Assembly: GCA_964384675.1 (NCBI GenBank)
Contig: CAYLNK010000001.1
Location: forward strand, 1-64,000
Source: CAYLNK01 sp964384675
GTDB lineage: Bacteria > Acidobacteriota > Thermoanaerobaculia > UBA5066
Length of the DNA: 64,000 nucleotides
Direction of reading: 5' to 3'
Shown piece by piece: positions 8,707-17,030 of this stretch. The number at the start of each line of letters is the position of its first letter. Position 1 is the first letter of the stretch. The notes under the pieces were generated by a model that was not told the origin of the DNA, did not search any database, and saw only the letters and a program-made list of their open reading frames with translations. The position numbers were made by a program, and so were the translations under genes.

Positions 8707-10101
8707 TCACTCCCCGGGCTGCGTCATCCTCGCGGGGACTATCCAGCGGTCGAAGTCCTCGCTCGAGAGGTGCCCGAGCGCCAGGGCCGCCTCCTTCAAC
8801 GTGGTTCCTTCCTTGTGCGCCTTCTTCGCGATTGCGGCCGCCTTGTCGTAGCCGATGTGCGGGTTCAGCGCGGTGACGAGCATGAGGGACCGGGCGACCA
8901 GCTCGGCGATGCGAACCTCGTCGGCCTCGATCCCCTCGGCGCAGTGGAGCCGGAAGCTGCGGCAGCCGTCGGCGAGGAGCCGCACCGACTCCAGGAAGTT
9001 GTGGATCATCACCGGCTTGTAGACGGAGAGCTCGAAGTTCCCCTGGCTCGCGGCGAACGCGATGGCCGCGTCGTTGCCGTATACCTGCACCGCCACCATC
9101 GTGAGCGCCTCGGACTGGGTGGGGTTGACCTTGCCCGGCATGATCGAGCTGCCCGGCTCGTTCTCCGGGATCCGGATCTCGCCGAGGCCGCTGCGCGGGC
9201 CCGACGCGAGCCAGCGCACGTCGTTGGCGATCTTCATGAGCGAGCCGGCGAGCGTCCGCAGCGCTCCCGACGCGAACGCGAGGCCGTCGTGGGCGGCGAG
9301 CGCCTCGAACTTGCTCGGCGCGCTCACGAACGGGTATCCGGTCATCTCGCCGATCCGGCGCGCCATCCGTTCGGCGTACTCCGGGTGCGCGTTCAGGCCG
9401 GTGCCGACCGCCGTTCCGCCGATCGCGAGCTCGTACAGGTGGGGCAGCCCCTGCTCGACGTGGGCGATCCCGTGATCCAGCTGCGACACCCAGCCGGAGA
9501 TCTCCTGCCCCAGGGTGAGCGGAACGGCGTCCATCAGGTGGGTGCGGCCGATCTTGACGACGTCGGCGAGCGCCTTCGCCTTGGCGTCGAGCGTGTCGCG
9601 CAGGGCCCTCACCTCGGGGAGGAGCCTCTCGTGCACCTCGCAGACCGCGGCGATGTGCATCGCCGTCGGGAACGTGTCGTTGGACGACTGCGAGCGGTTG
9701 ACGTCGTCGTTCGGGTGGACCGGCTTCTTGCTGCCGAGGACGCCGCCGGCCATCTCGATGGCGCGATTGCTGATGACCTCGTTGACGTTCATGTTGGTCT
9801 GCGTGCCGCTGCCCGTCTGGAAGACGACGAGGGGGAAGTGGGCGTCGAGCTTCCCGTCGATCACCTCGCGCGAGGCCGCCTCGATCAGCTTCGCCTTCTC
9901 GAGGTCGAGCAGGCCCAGGTCACGGTTCACGCTGGCCGCGGCGTACTTGAGCACGCCGAACGCCTTGATCATGGGGCGTCCGAAATGGATCTCGCCGATC
10001 TCGAAGTTCTGGAGCGAACGCTGCGTCTGCGCGCCCCAGTAGCGGTCCGACCGGACCGCGATCTCGCCCATGGTGTCCTTCTCGATTCGCGTCTCGCTCA
10101 T
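8707..10101 (-). CDS. fumC: Fumarate hydratase, class II
   Basis: Iron-independent fumarase that interconverts fumarate and malate in the TCA cycle. 464 residues, close to E. coli FumC (467). It carries the aspartase/fumarase signature [11 protein letters not shown] near residue 315 (the flexible catalytic loop serine), plus [12 protein letters not shown] near residue 97, [13 protein letters not shown] near residue 138 and [10 protein letters not shown] near residue 185, the three conserved active-site regions of the superfamily. ATG start at 10101. It is transcribed alone, convergent with the TerB-like gene and divergent from the UPF0175 gene. The 168-nt divergent spacer contains an inverted repeat. 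Confidence 0.97.
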   Translation of the reverse strand: MSETRIEKDTMGEIAVRSDRYWGAQTQRSLQNFEIGEIHFGRPMIKAFGVLKYAAASVNRDLGLLDLEKAKLIEAASREVIDGKLDAHFPLVVFQTGSGTQTNMNVNEVISNRAIEMAGGVLGSKKPVHPNDDVNRSQSSNDTFPTAMHIAAVCEVHERLLPEVRALRDTLDAKAKALADVVKIGRTHLMDAVPLTLGQEISGWVSQLDHGIAHVEQGLPHLYELAIGGTAVGTGLNAHPEYAERMARRIGEMTGYPFVSAPSKFEALAAHDGLAFASGALRTLAGSLMKIANDVRWLASGPRSGLGEIRIPENEPGSSIMPGKVNPTQSEALTMVAVQVYGNDAAIAFAASQGNFELSVYKPVMIHNFLESVRLLADGCRSFRLHCAEGIEADEVRIAELVARSLMLVTALNPHIGYDKAAAIAKKAHKEGTTLKEAALALGHLSSEDFDRWIVPARMTQPGE

Positions 10102-10160
10102 GGCGGGATCTTACTGCCGGCCCCTCCGCGCTCCCGCTTCCGCGCGCGGTGTTTCGAATC

Positions 10161-10204
10161 GTTACAGCTCGCGTGTCGGGCGACCCTGGACCCGTGGCTG
10201 TAAC
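10161..10204. promoter_or_regulatory. 8-bp inverted repeat in the fumC/antitoxin divergent spacer
   Basis: GTTACAGC at 10161-10168 and GCTGTAAC at 10197-10204 are exact inverted copies separated by 28 bp (36 bp centre to centre). The spacing suits two half-sites bridged by a dimer or a DNA loop better than an RNA hairpin. It lies between the divergent starts at 10101 and 10271, a logical place for an operator. The bound protein is unknown. Confidence 0.4.
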
Positions 10205-10270
10205 AAGCACGTCTTCAGTCGTTTAAGCGCTGCCGAGGAGCCGGGTATCACCCTTGCTGAGACTGGATCC

Positions 10271-10498
10271 ATGGCGCAGATCACCCTGCAGGTCCCGGAC
10301 GGCCTCCTCGACGGTCAGTTCCGCACGCCAGAGGAGCTCGGGCGCGAGATCCGGCTGGCGGCTGCCCTCCACTGGTACGAATCGGGCCGTGTCTCGGAGG
10401 AGAGCGCCGCCGCGCTCGCCGCGCTGCCGCGTCCCGAGTTCCGCAAGGCCGTCACCGGGGACGTCGCCACCGGCTTCCTCGTGGACCTGGACGGGTGA
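10271..10498 (+). CDS. UPF0175 family protein (orphan antitoxin-like)
   Basis: 75-residue protein of the UPF0175 family. The core is visible: MAQITLQVPDGLLDG at the N-terminus, then REIRLAAALHWYESGRVS and ESAAALAALPRPEFRKAV, which in the family forms a small helix-turn-helix-like unit. UPF0175 members are usually antitoxins encoded next to a PIN or DUF3368 toxin. Here the next gene, 7 bp away, converges and is a flavoprotein, so no toxin partner is present and the gene looks like a solitary remnant or a stand-alone regulator. ATG 10271 is the natural start although no Shine-Dalgarno sequence is evident. The inverted repeat at 10161-10204 could be its own operator. Confidence 0.7.
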   Translation: MAQITLQVPDGLLDGQFRTPEELGREIRLAAALHWYESGRVSEESAAALAALPRPEFRKAVTGDVATGFLVDLDG

Positions 10499-10505
10499 CC
10501 CGGGC

Positions 10506-11993
10506 CTAGGCCGGAGCCTCGACTGCGGCCGACGGCGGCCGCAGCTCGCGGGTCTCCTCGTGGTACTCGTCGTCGACGTTCACCGACCAGAGGTCGTGTG
10601 CCTCACCGTACAGGTTCCTCACCGCGTACATCGCCGTGACCATCGCGTGGTCCTGGTTGTTGTAGCGGTGCATGCCGTTGCGGCCGATCAGCTGGAGGTT
10701 CGGGAGCCTCGACCCCACGAACGCCTTCACGACGTCCACCGCATCACGGTACCCGGGGTCGTACATCGGGTACGTCTTCTTCATCCGAACGACGGCGCCG
10801 TCGATCCGGTTCGCGCCTGCCGGCACGAGGCCCGTCTGGGCGATCTCCCGCGCGGCGAGGTCGATGAGGTCGGCGTCGCTCCGGTTCCAGATCGGGTCGG
10901 TCTCGAAGCAGAAGTACTCGAGGCCCAGGCACGTGACGCCGGGGCGGGGGAGCAGGCCGGGGGACCAGTTGTTGAAGTTCTGGATCCGGCCCACGGACAG
11001 CTCGGGGCTGTGGATGTAGACCCAGTTGTCGGGGAAGAAGCCGTCCCCCTCGAACATGACCGCCACGAGGATGAAGTCGCGATACCGGAGGCGCTTCGCG
11101 GCCGCGACCACGTCGGCGGGCGGCGCCGGCGAGAGCGAGGCGACGAGCTCCGAGATCGGCATCGACGACAGGTAGGCGTCGCCCTCGTGGCGCTGGCTGC
11201 CCGCGGCGCCCGACGTGCCCGGTGTCTCGATCCCGGTGACGCCCCGGCCCGGGGCCCAGTGGATCCTCGAGACCGGTCGGCGGAAGAGGACCCGGCTCCC
11301 CGCGGTCTCGAGGTTCCGGTGCACGGTCTCCCACATCTGGCCCGGGCCCAGGCGCGGGTAGTCGAACCTGTCGATGAGGGTCTTGACCGTCGGGTCCTTC
11401 TTCACCGCGTGCCAGACGGCCTTGACCAGCGAGAGCCCGCGGATCCGCTGGGCCGCCCACTCCGCCTGGATCTCCTTGCAGGAGACACCCCACACCTTCT
11501 CGGTGTACGTCTTGAAGAAGATCGAGAAGAGCCGCTTGCCGAAGCGGTTCGAGACCCAGGTCTCGAGGTCCTCCTCCGGCTTCGTCGGCGCGAGGCGCGC
11601 CCGCAGGTAGCTGGCGAGGATCAGCACGCTCTCGGCAGGACCCAGGCCGAGGAAGGCCTCGACCGGCTTCAGCGGGTAGGAGAAGAACTTCTTGCGGTAC
11701 AGGATCCGGGACAGCCGCGGCACCCGCAGGAAGTCGTGCGCGAGGACCTCGTGCCAGAAGGCCGTCACCTCCGGCACCTTCGAGAAGAAGCGGTGCCCGC
11801 CGATGTCGAACCGGTACCCCTGGTGCTGGACGGTGCGGGCGATCCCGCCGACGACCTCATCCTGCTCGAGCAGAGTCGAGGTGCCGCCGTGGCGTTCGTT
11901 CTCCCAGGCGGCGGTGAGGCCGGCGGGGCCGGCGCCGACGATCACCAGGTGCTTGGGGTCCAGGGCCGGGTTTCGGGGACGGTTCAGGGGCAC
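10506..11993 (-). CDS. FAD-dependent oxidoreductase, UDP-galactopyranose mutase/amine oxidase-like
   Basis: 495 residues. The N-terminal Rossmann fold shows HLVIVGAGPAGLTAAWE with a downstream acidic residue (LLEQDEVVGG), then the GYRFDIGGHRFF segment typical of flavoproteins related to UDP-galactopyranose mutase and protoporphyrinogen oxidase. The C-terminal FAD contact reads LIGRNGMHRYNNQDHAMVTAMYAV. Homologues with this ending are commonly found in glycan-synthesis loci, so a sugar-nucleotide or polyisoprenoid-linked reaction is possible; the substrate is unknown. The start is uncertain: GTG 11993 directly abuts GAGGA, while CTG 11987 would have normal spacing from that ribosome site. It lies 44 nt downstream of the sugar-dehydrogenase gene on the same strand. 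Confidence 0.75.
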   Translation of the reverse strand: MPLNRPRNPALDPKHLVIVGAGPAGLTAAWENERHGGTSTLLEQDEVVGGIARTVQHQGYRFDIGGHRFFSKVPEVTAFWHEVLAHDFLRVPRLSRILYRKKFFSYPLKPVEAFLGLGPAESVLILASYLRARLAPTKPEEDLETWVSNRFGKRLFSIFFKTYTEKVWGVSCKEIQAEWAAQRIRGLSLVKAVWHAVKKDPTVKTLIDRFDYPRLGPGQMWETVHRNLETAGSRVLFRRPVSRIHWAPGRGVTGIETPGTSGAAGSQRHEGDAYLSSMPISELVASLSPAPPADVVAAAKRLRYRDFILVAVMFEGDGFFPDNWVYIHSPELSVGRIQNFNNWSPGLLPRPGVTCLGLEYFCFETDPIWNRSDADLIDLAAREIAQTGLVPAGANRIDGAVVRMKKTYPMYDPGYRDAVDVVKAFVGSRLPNLQLIGRNGMHRYNNQDHAMVTAMYAVRNLYGEAHDLWSVNVDDEYHEETRELRPPSAAVEAPA

Positions 11994-12037
11994 TCCTCGC
12001 GCGGCGGATGATAGGGGAGAGACGCCCCGAATGCCCG

Positions 12038-14590
12038 TCAGTCGATCGGGGCCATCTCCACGTAGCTCCCATCGCCCGTGCCCTGGCCTGGCGCGGCGCC
12101 GTCGTTGATGACGCCGTAGGCGCCGAAGTCGCCCGCGGGGCTCGCCGTGATCCGTACGTACCCCTGGGTCACGCCGTAGCCCGAGAGGATGCCGTCGATC
12201 TGGGCCCAACCATATCCGCCGCCCGGCAGGGTGACCGATTCCCTCCCCACGGAAACGCCGCGGGCGCCGTCGAAGACCTCGACGTCGAAGGTGCGTGGCG
12301 CGAAGCTCAGGCTGTAGAGCCCGAGGTTGGAGCGAACGGAGCCGTCGTGCCGGAGGCCCATGACCAGGGCCGAGCGAATCGCGGGGGCCTGTGGGCCGTA
12401 GCTCACGCCGTAGCGGCCGCGGCCGTCCTCCGAGGGCGTGGTCACACGGGCCATGAAGGCGCCGCCGCTGAAGGCGTGGATCGGGTCCCCGTCCGTGATA
12501 CCGCCGTTCAGGACGCCCGCGTTCGTCGTTCCTCGGGCGGGGAGAGGGACTCCCTTGGACCGGAGATAGTCGAGGAGGGACGGGAACCTGGCCTGTCGGA
12601 CCTCGATCGGCTCGGTGTACGTCAGGAGGGAGGTCGGCGCCGGCAGCGACGGGTAGTAGTCCAACACCAGGAAGAGCCCGGGCGAGGTGACCCTCGAGTC
12701 CGCGACGACCACTTCCGTCTCGTAGCTCGGCGTCTCCACCACCACCGGAAGGGGCGCGGCCGTATCGCCCCTCACGTAGGAGCCGTCCCCGGTGACGTTG
12801 TCGTTGATCACGGCGTAAGCCAGGAAGGGATCCGTTCCCGCGACCCTCGTCACGCGCGCGAGGCCTTCGCCGAGACCGCTCCCCGCGAGCACGGAGTCGA
12901 GCTGGCGCCACTGCCCCGGCGCGAGCTCGATCGCCGGGAGCACCTTCGGTTCGCCCGCCGGTGGGTACAGCGTGACCTGCAACGTGATCGGAGCGTCGAG
13001 TCCCGCGTGCACGACCGCGAGATTCGATCGGTCCTGGTCGTTCTCCCGAAGCCCGAGGAGCGCCGGGCCGAGCGCGCCGTAGGGCTCCGCGCGACTCACG
13101 TTCACCGCCGGGTAGGCGAGGCCGGCCCGACCGCGGCCGGACGGTGTCGTGGTCCTCGCGAGCGCACCTGCCGCCGTGGGCGACGACAGGCCCGAGAAGA
13201 GGAGCCGCAAGGTTCCCCCCTGGCCCGGGCCCTCGGGAATCGAGAGCCCCTTCCCGCGCAGGTAGGCGATCGCGTCGGTGAGGACCAGCTGGCGTCCCGA
13301 GCCGAGGCTCTCCTCGATCGTGCCGCTCCCCGTCGCGCCGAGCACCGTCGCGGCCGTGTACGTCATCACGACCCGGATCGGCGTCGTGCCGGCGTTCGTC
13401 AAGGTCAGCTCGGTCGTGAATCGCGTCCCGTTCCTCCCCGTGACGTCGAGGACGATGGGGACGATCCTCTCGACGCCGATCCCGGCGGCGTCCGTGATCT
13501 GGTAGATCCTCCCGCCGTTCCCGTCCGCGACGTACAGCTCGCCGGCCTCGTCCTCGCCGAACGTGGTGATGCCGTAGGTGGTCTTGATCAGCGCTCTCGA
13601 CTCCCACTGCCCTTGCCTCCGCCTCAGGCCCCAGATCCGGCCGCTGCAGTAGTCGCCGTACAGGTAGACGCCGTACAGGCGCGGGTAGAGGGAGCCCCGG
13701 TAGACGAAGCCCCCGGTCACGGAGCAGCCGTCCGAGTGGCTGTACTCCACCACGGGCGGCGTGAGCCCCGCAGACGGGCATCCGCTCGACGGGTTGTAGC
13801 AGTGGGTTCCCTCCCGGAGCCGCCAGCCGTAGTTCTCGCCGCCGCCGCTAGCGGCGGGTTGGACGTCGATCTCCTCCCACGCCCCCTGGCCCACGTCTGC
13901 GATGAAGAGGTTCCCGGTCAGTCGGTCGAACGAGAAGCGCCACGGGTTGCGGAGGCCGTACGCCCAGATCTCGGGGCGCGACGAGGCCGCGTGCGCGAAC
14001 GGGTTCGACGGCGGGATGGCATAGCCCTGCGCCGGGCTCACGTCGATCCGCAGGATCTTCCCCAGGAGGGTCGTCAGGTCCTGGGCCCGGTTCTGCGGGT
14101 CGCCGCCCGAGCCTCCGTCCCCTGTCCCGATGTACAGGTATCCGTCGTCGGGGCCGAAGGCGAGCTGGCCCCCGTTGTGGTTCGAGTACGGCTGGGGAAT
14201 CGTCAGGAGGATCTCCTCGCTGCCGGCGTCCGCCGCGTCTCCCGCCGCCCGGTAGCGGGCGATGACGGTGTCGCCGTTCCTGTCGGTGTAGTCCGCGTAG
14301 ACCCGCTTGGAGGAGTCGATCGCGATCGACAGGAGCCCGCGTTCGCCGCAGCAGCTCACCTTCGAGGAGAGGTCGAGGTACGGGGTGGGAAGGAGCTGGC
14401 CGTCCTTCATCACCCGCACCTGCCCGGTTTGCTGCACGACGAAGAGCCGCCCGCTGCCGTCCCGCGCGCTGGTGACGTGAGTCGGGGCGTTCAGGCCCGA
14501 CGGCACCTGGCGGAACGCCAGCTCGGGCCACTCGTCCGCGAGGGCGGGGAGGGTGGCGAGCAGGAGGATCGCGGTCGGGAGCGCGCGCAT
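12038..14590 (-). CDS. Secreted PQQ-type sugar dehydrogenase with duplicated C-terminal module
   Basis: 850 residues. The signal peptide is residues 1-18 (ending ALA). Residues about 20-365 form a soluble glucose/sorbosone dehydrogenase-type six-bladed propeller (LAFGPDDGYLYIGTGDGG, YGLRNPWRFSFDRLTG, IADVGQGAWEEID), which oxidises sugars with PQQ in this family. Residues about 371-605 and 610-850 are two copies of a module with signatures VPIVLDV, LTNAGTTP, GLRxxDxxRSN and AYxVINDxxTGDGSYV. The same duplicated module ends the 2204-residue protein encoded at 25609-32223. ATG 14590 has GGAGAG 8 nt upstream. It diverges from the hydroxyglutarate oxidase gene. The module may attach or target the enzyme at the cell surface (inference). 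Confidence 0.8.
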   Translation of the reverse strand: MRALPTAILLLATLPALADEWPELAFRQVPSGLNAPTHVTSARDGSGRLFVVQQTGQVRVMKDGQLLPTPYLDLSSKVSCCGERGLLSIAIDSSKRVYADYTDRNGDTVIARYRAAGDAADAGSEEILLTIPQPYSNHNGGQLAFGPDDGYLYIGTGDGGSGGDPQNRAQDLTTLLGKILRIDVSPAQGYAIPPSNPFAHAASSRPEIWAYGLRNPWRFSFDRLTGNLFIADVGQGAWEEIDVQPAASGGGENYGWRLREGTHCYNPSSGCPSAGLTPPVVEYSHSDGCSVTGGFVYRGSLYPRLYGVYLYGDYCSGRIWGLRRRQGQWESRALIKTTYGITTFGEDEAGELYVADGNGGRIYQITDAAGIGVERIVPIVLDVTGRNGTRFTTELTLTNAGTTPIRVVMTYTAATVLGATGSGTIEESLGSGRQLVLTDAIAYLRGKGLSIPEGPGQGGTLRLLFSGLSSPTAAGALARTTTPSGRGRAGLAYPAVNVSRAEPYGALGPALLGLRENDQDRSNLAVVHAGLDAPITLQVTLYPPAGEPKVLPAIELAPGQWRQLDSVLAGSGLGEGLARVTRVAGTDPFLAYAVINDNVTGDGSYVRGDTAAPLPVVVETPSYETEVVVADSRVTSPGLFLVLDYYPSLPAPTSLLTYTEPIEVRQARFPSLLDYLRSKGVPLPARGTTNAGVLNGGITDGDPIHAFSGGAFMARVTTPSEDGRGRYGVSYGPQAPAIRSALVMGLRHDGSVRSNLGLYSLSFAPRTFDVEVFDGARGVSVGRESVTLPGGGYGWAQIDGILSGYGVTQGYVRITASPAGDFGAYGVINDGAAPGQGTGDGSYVEMAPID

Positions 14591-14625
14591 GAGGCTTCTC
14601 TCCGGGAAGTGTTCCGGGATAACGG

Positions 14626-14631
14626 TACGCT
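14626..14631 (+). promoter_or_regulatory. TACGCT box 6 nt before lhgO (leaderless-type promoter)
   Basis: TACGCT fits TAnnnT and ends 6 nt before the ATG at 14638. With no Shine-Dalgarno sequence present, transcription from this box would start at or next to the start codon. Confidence 0.4.
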
Positions 14632-14637
14632 CCCGCC

Positions 14638-15843
14638 ATGACGAAGACGCACGACGTCGTGGTCGTCGGCGGCGGGCTCGTCGGCCTCGCCACCGCGCGG
14701 GCCCTCCTCGAGGCGAGGCCCGGCCTCTCGCTGACGGTCCTCGAGGCCGAGGGGGGCGTCGCGCCCCACCAGTCCGGCCACAACAGCGGCGTCCTCCACT
14801 CCGGCCTCTACTACGTCCCCGGCTCGGCCAAGGCGCGGCTCTGCCTGGACGGGCGCGAGCGGATGGTCCGCTACTGCGCGGAGCGGGGGATCGCCCACGC
14901 GATCAGCGGCAAGCTCGTCGTGGCGACGCGGAGCGACGAGCTGTCGCGCCTCGACACGCTGGCCGAGCGTGCCGCGGCCAACGGGCTGGCGGGCGTGGCC
15001 CGCCTCGGCCCCGAGGGGATCCGCGAGCACGAGCCGCACGCCACGGGCCTCGCGGCGCTCTTCGTGCCCCAGGCCGGCGTCGTCGACTACACGGGCGCGG
15101 CTCGAGCGATGGCCCGCGAGATCGAACCCGCGGGCGGGACGGTACACACGGGCGCGCGGCTCCTCGGCCTCACGCGGGCGGAGGGCCACCTGGTCCTCGA
15201 GACGGAGGCGGGGGAGATCCACGCGCGATTCCTGGTCGCCTGCGCGGGCCTGGAGGCCGACCGGGTCGCCCGCCTCGCCGGCCTCGAGCCCGAGGTCTCG
15301 ATCGTGCCGTTCCGCGGCGACTACGTGGAGCTGGTGCCGGAGCGGCGCGAGCTGGTGCGCGCGCTCGTCTACCCCGTGCCCGACCCGCGCTTCCCGTTCC
15401 TGGGCGTGCACTTCACCCGGCGCGTCGACGGCCGGGTGGAGGTGGGGCCGAACGCCGTCGTGGCGTTCTCGCGCTCGACGTACTCCCGCGTCGCCCTGTC
15501 GCTCGACGACGCTCGCGAGACCCTCGCGTTCCCCGGCTTCTGGCGCTTCGTGGGACGGCACCTCGGCACCGCCGTCTCCGAGCTCCGGCGCGGCTTCTCC
15601 CCGGCCGAATTCGCCGCGGCGGCGCGGGAGCTGATCCCGGACCTCGGCGACGACGACCTGGTGCCGTCCGGCTGCGGGATCCGGGCCCAGGCGATGCGCG
15701 AGGACGGCGCTCTCGTCGACGACTTCGCGTTCGCCGAGGGGGAGTCGATGCTGCACGTCCTGAACGCGCCGTCCCCCGCCGCCACCGCGTGCCTGTCGAT
15801 CGGCGAGGAGGTCGCCCGGTGGGTCGCCGCCCGGCTCACCTGA
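14638..15843 (+). CDS. lhgO: L-2-hydroxyglutarate oxidase (LhgO family)
   Basis: 401-residue FAD enzyme of the DAO/GlpO superfamily. The dinucleotide-binding start is VVVVGGGLVGLATARALLE, followed by the LhgO hallmark HQSGHNSGVLHSGLYY near residue 50 and FRGDYVEL near residue 228. The C-terminal FAD segment ends LHVLNAPSPAATACLSIGE. The family oxidises L-2-hydroxyglutarate to 2-oxoglutarate, feeding electrons to quinone. It is followed 41 nt later by a saccharopine-dehydrogenase-like gene. Because L-2-hydroxyglutarate is an intermediate of lysine/glutarate catabolism, the pair may serve lysine breakdown (inference). Start ATG 14638 has no ribosome site; TACGCT ends 6 nt upstream, suggesting a leaderless message. 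Confidence 0.9.
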   Translation: MTKTHDVVVVGGGLVGLATARALLEARPGLSLTVLEAEGGVAPHQSGHNSGVLHSGLYYVPGSAKARLCLDGRERMVRYCAERGIAHAISGKLVVATRSDELSRLDTLAERAAANGLAGVARLGPEGIREHEPHATGLAALFVPQAGVVDYTGAARAMAREIEPAGGTVHTGARLLGLTRAEGHLVLETEAGEIHARFLVACAGLEADRVARLAGLEPEVSIVPFRGDYVELVPERRELVRALVYPVPDPRFPFLGVHFTRRVDGRVEVGPNAVVAFSRSTYSRVALSLDDARETLAFPGFWRFVGRHLGTAVSELRRGFSPAEFAAAARELIPDLGDDDLVPSGCGIRAQAMREDGALVDDFAFAEGESMLHVLNAPSPAATACLSIGEEVARWVAARLT

Positions 15844-15884
15844 TAATCCGCCGCCGGATGAGAGAGAAGAGGAAGGGTATGGGT

Positions 15885-17030
15885 ATGAAGCGTATCGTCG
15901 TTCTCGGCTCGGGCCTGGTCGGCTCCCTGATGGCGAAGGACCTCGCCGCGGACGAACGGTTCGAGGTCGTCGCGGTCGACCGGAGCGAGGAGGCGCTGGG
16001 GCGCCTGGAGGCGGCGCGCCTCCCGCGGCTCTCGACGCGGCTGGCGGACCTGGCGTCGCCGATCGAGATCACCAAGATCATCGCCGGCGCCGACGTCGTC
16101 GTCGGCGCCGTCCCGGGCTTCCTGGGGCACCGGATGCTCCGCACCGTGATCGAGGCCAAGAAGCCGGTGGCCGACATCTCGTTCGCTCCCGAGGACCCGT
16201 TCGCGCTGGAGGCGCTGGCGGTGCAGCACGGCGTTCCGGTCGTCGTGGACTGCGGAGTCTCACCCGGCCTCTCGAACCTGGCCGCGGGACGCGCGGCGGC
16301 CCTCATCGAGGACCTCGACCGCGTCCAGATCCTGGTGGGCGGCCTGCCGTTTCGCCGGGTCTGGCCGTACGAGTACCGGATCGTCTTCTCGGCGACCGAC
16401 GTGATCGAGGAATACACCCGCCCCGCGCGCGTTATCACCGACGGCGTGATGGTGACCAGGCCGGCCCTCTCCGAGGTCGAGACGTTCGACTTCCCGGTCG
16501 TCGGGACGCTCGAGGGCTTCCTGTCGGACGGCCTGCGGACCGTGCTGACGACCGTCCGCGCGCGGAACCTCGAGGAGAAGACGCTGCGGTACCCGGGGCA
16601 CGCGGACCGGATGCGGATGCTGCGCGAGACCGGCTTCTTCGGCGAGGAGCCGGTGGACGTGCGCGGGCTGCCCGTCGTCCCGCGCGCCCTCACCGAGAAG
16701 CTCCTCTTCTCGGCCTGGAAGCTCCCGCAGGGGGAGGAGGAGTTCACGGTGCTGCGCGTCGTGTGCGAGGGCCGGGCCGACGGCGTGAGGGTGCGCCGCA
16801 CCTACGAGCTCTTCGACCGGACCGACGCCGCCACCGGCACCTCGATGGCGCGCACCACCGGCTACCCGTGCACCATCGCCACCCGGCTCCTCGCCGACGG
16901 CGCGATCGTGAAGCCGGGGATCCACCCGCCCGAGCTGATCGGCCGCAACCCGATCCTGTACGTGGCGATGACGGAGGGGCTGGCCGCCAAGGGTGTGACG
17001 TTCACCGAACGGGCCGAGGAGATCGTCTGA
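15885..17030 (+). CDS. Saccharopine dehydrogenase family oxidoreductase
   Basis: 381 residues. The N-terminal NAD(P) Rossmann motif is VVLGSGLVGSLMAKDL, followed by the saccharopine-dehydrogenase segment DVVVGAVPGFLGHRML and the central VDCGVSPGLSNLAAG. This layout and length suit the short single-domain group (lysine 6-dehydrogenase, carboxynorspermidine and related dehydrogenases) better than the fused AASS enzymes. The reaction is probably NAD(P)-dependent oxidation or reductive condensation at an amino group; the exact substrate is not resolved. ATG 15885 is preferred over 15858 and 15879 because AGGAAGGG (15870-15877) lies 7 nt before it. It sits between lhgO and an ABC exporter in an apparent three-gene operon and overlaps the exporter by 4 nt. 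Confidence 0.8.
   Translation: MKRIVVLGSGLVGSLMAKDLAADERFEVVAVDRSEEALGRLEAARLPRLSTRLADLASPIEITKIIAGADVVVGAVPGFLGHRMLRTVIEAKKPVADISFAPEDPFALEALAVQHGVPVVVDCGVSPGLSNLAAGRAAALIEDLDRVQILVGGLPFRRVWPYEYRIVFSATDVIEEYTRPARVITDGVMVTRPALSEVETFDFPVVGTLEGFLSDGLRTVLTTVRARNLEEKTLRYPGHADRMRMLRETGFFGEEPVDVRGLPVVPRALTEKLLFSAWKLPQGEEEFTVLRVVCEGRADGVRVRRTYELFDRTDAATGTSMARTTGYPCTIATRLLADGAIVKPGIHPPELIGRNPILYVAMTEGLAAKGVTFTERAEEIV

Noticed and set aside
10151..10170. tRNA-like T-loop (GTTTCGAATC)
   Set aside because: Flanking bases do not pair into a T-stem and no acceptor or anticodon arm is present.
8770..10203. Plus-strand 477-codon frame across fumC
   Set aside because: Antisense shadow of fumC without domain signals.
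10503..10512. 10-bp palindrome GGCCTAGGCC between convergent genes
   Set aside because: It has no loop and cannot form a stable hairpin; such GC palindromes are expected by chance at this base composition.
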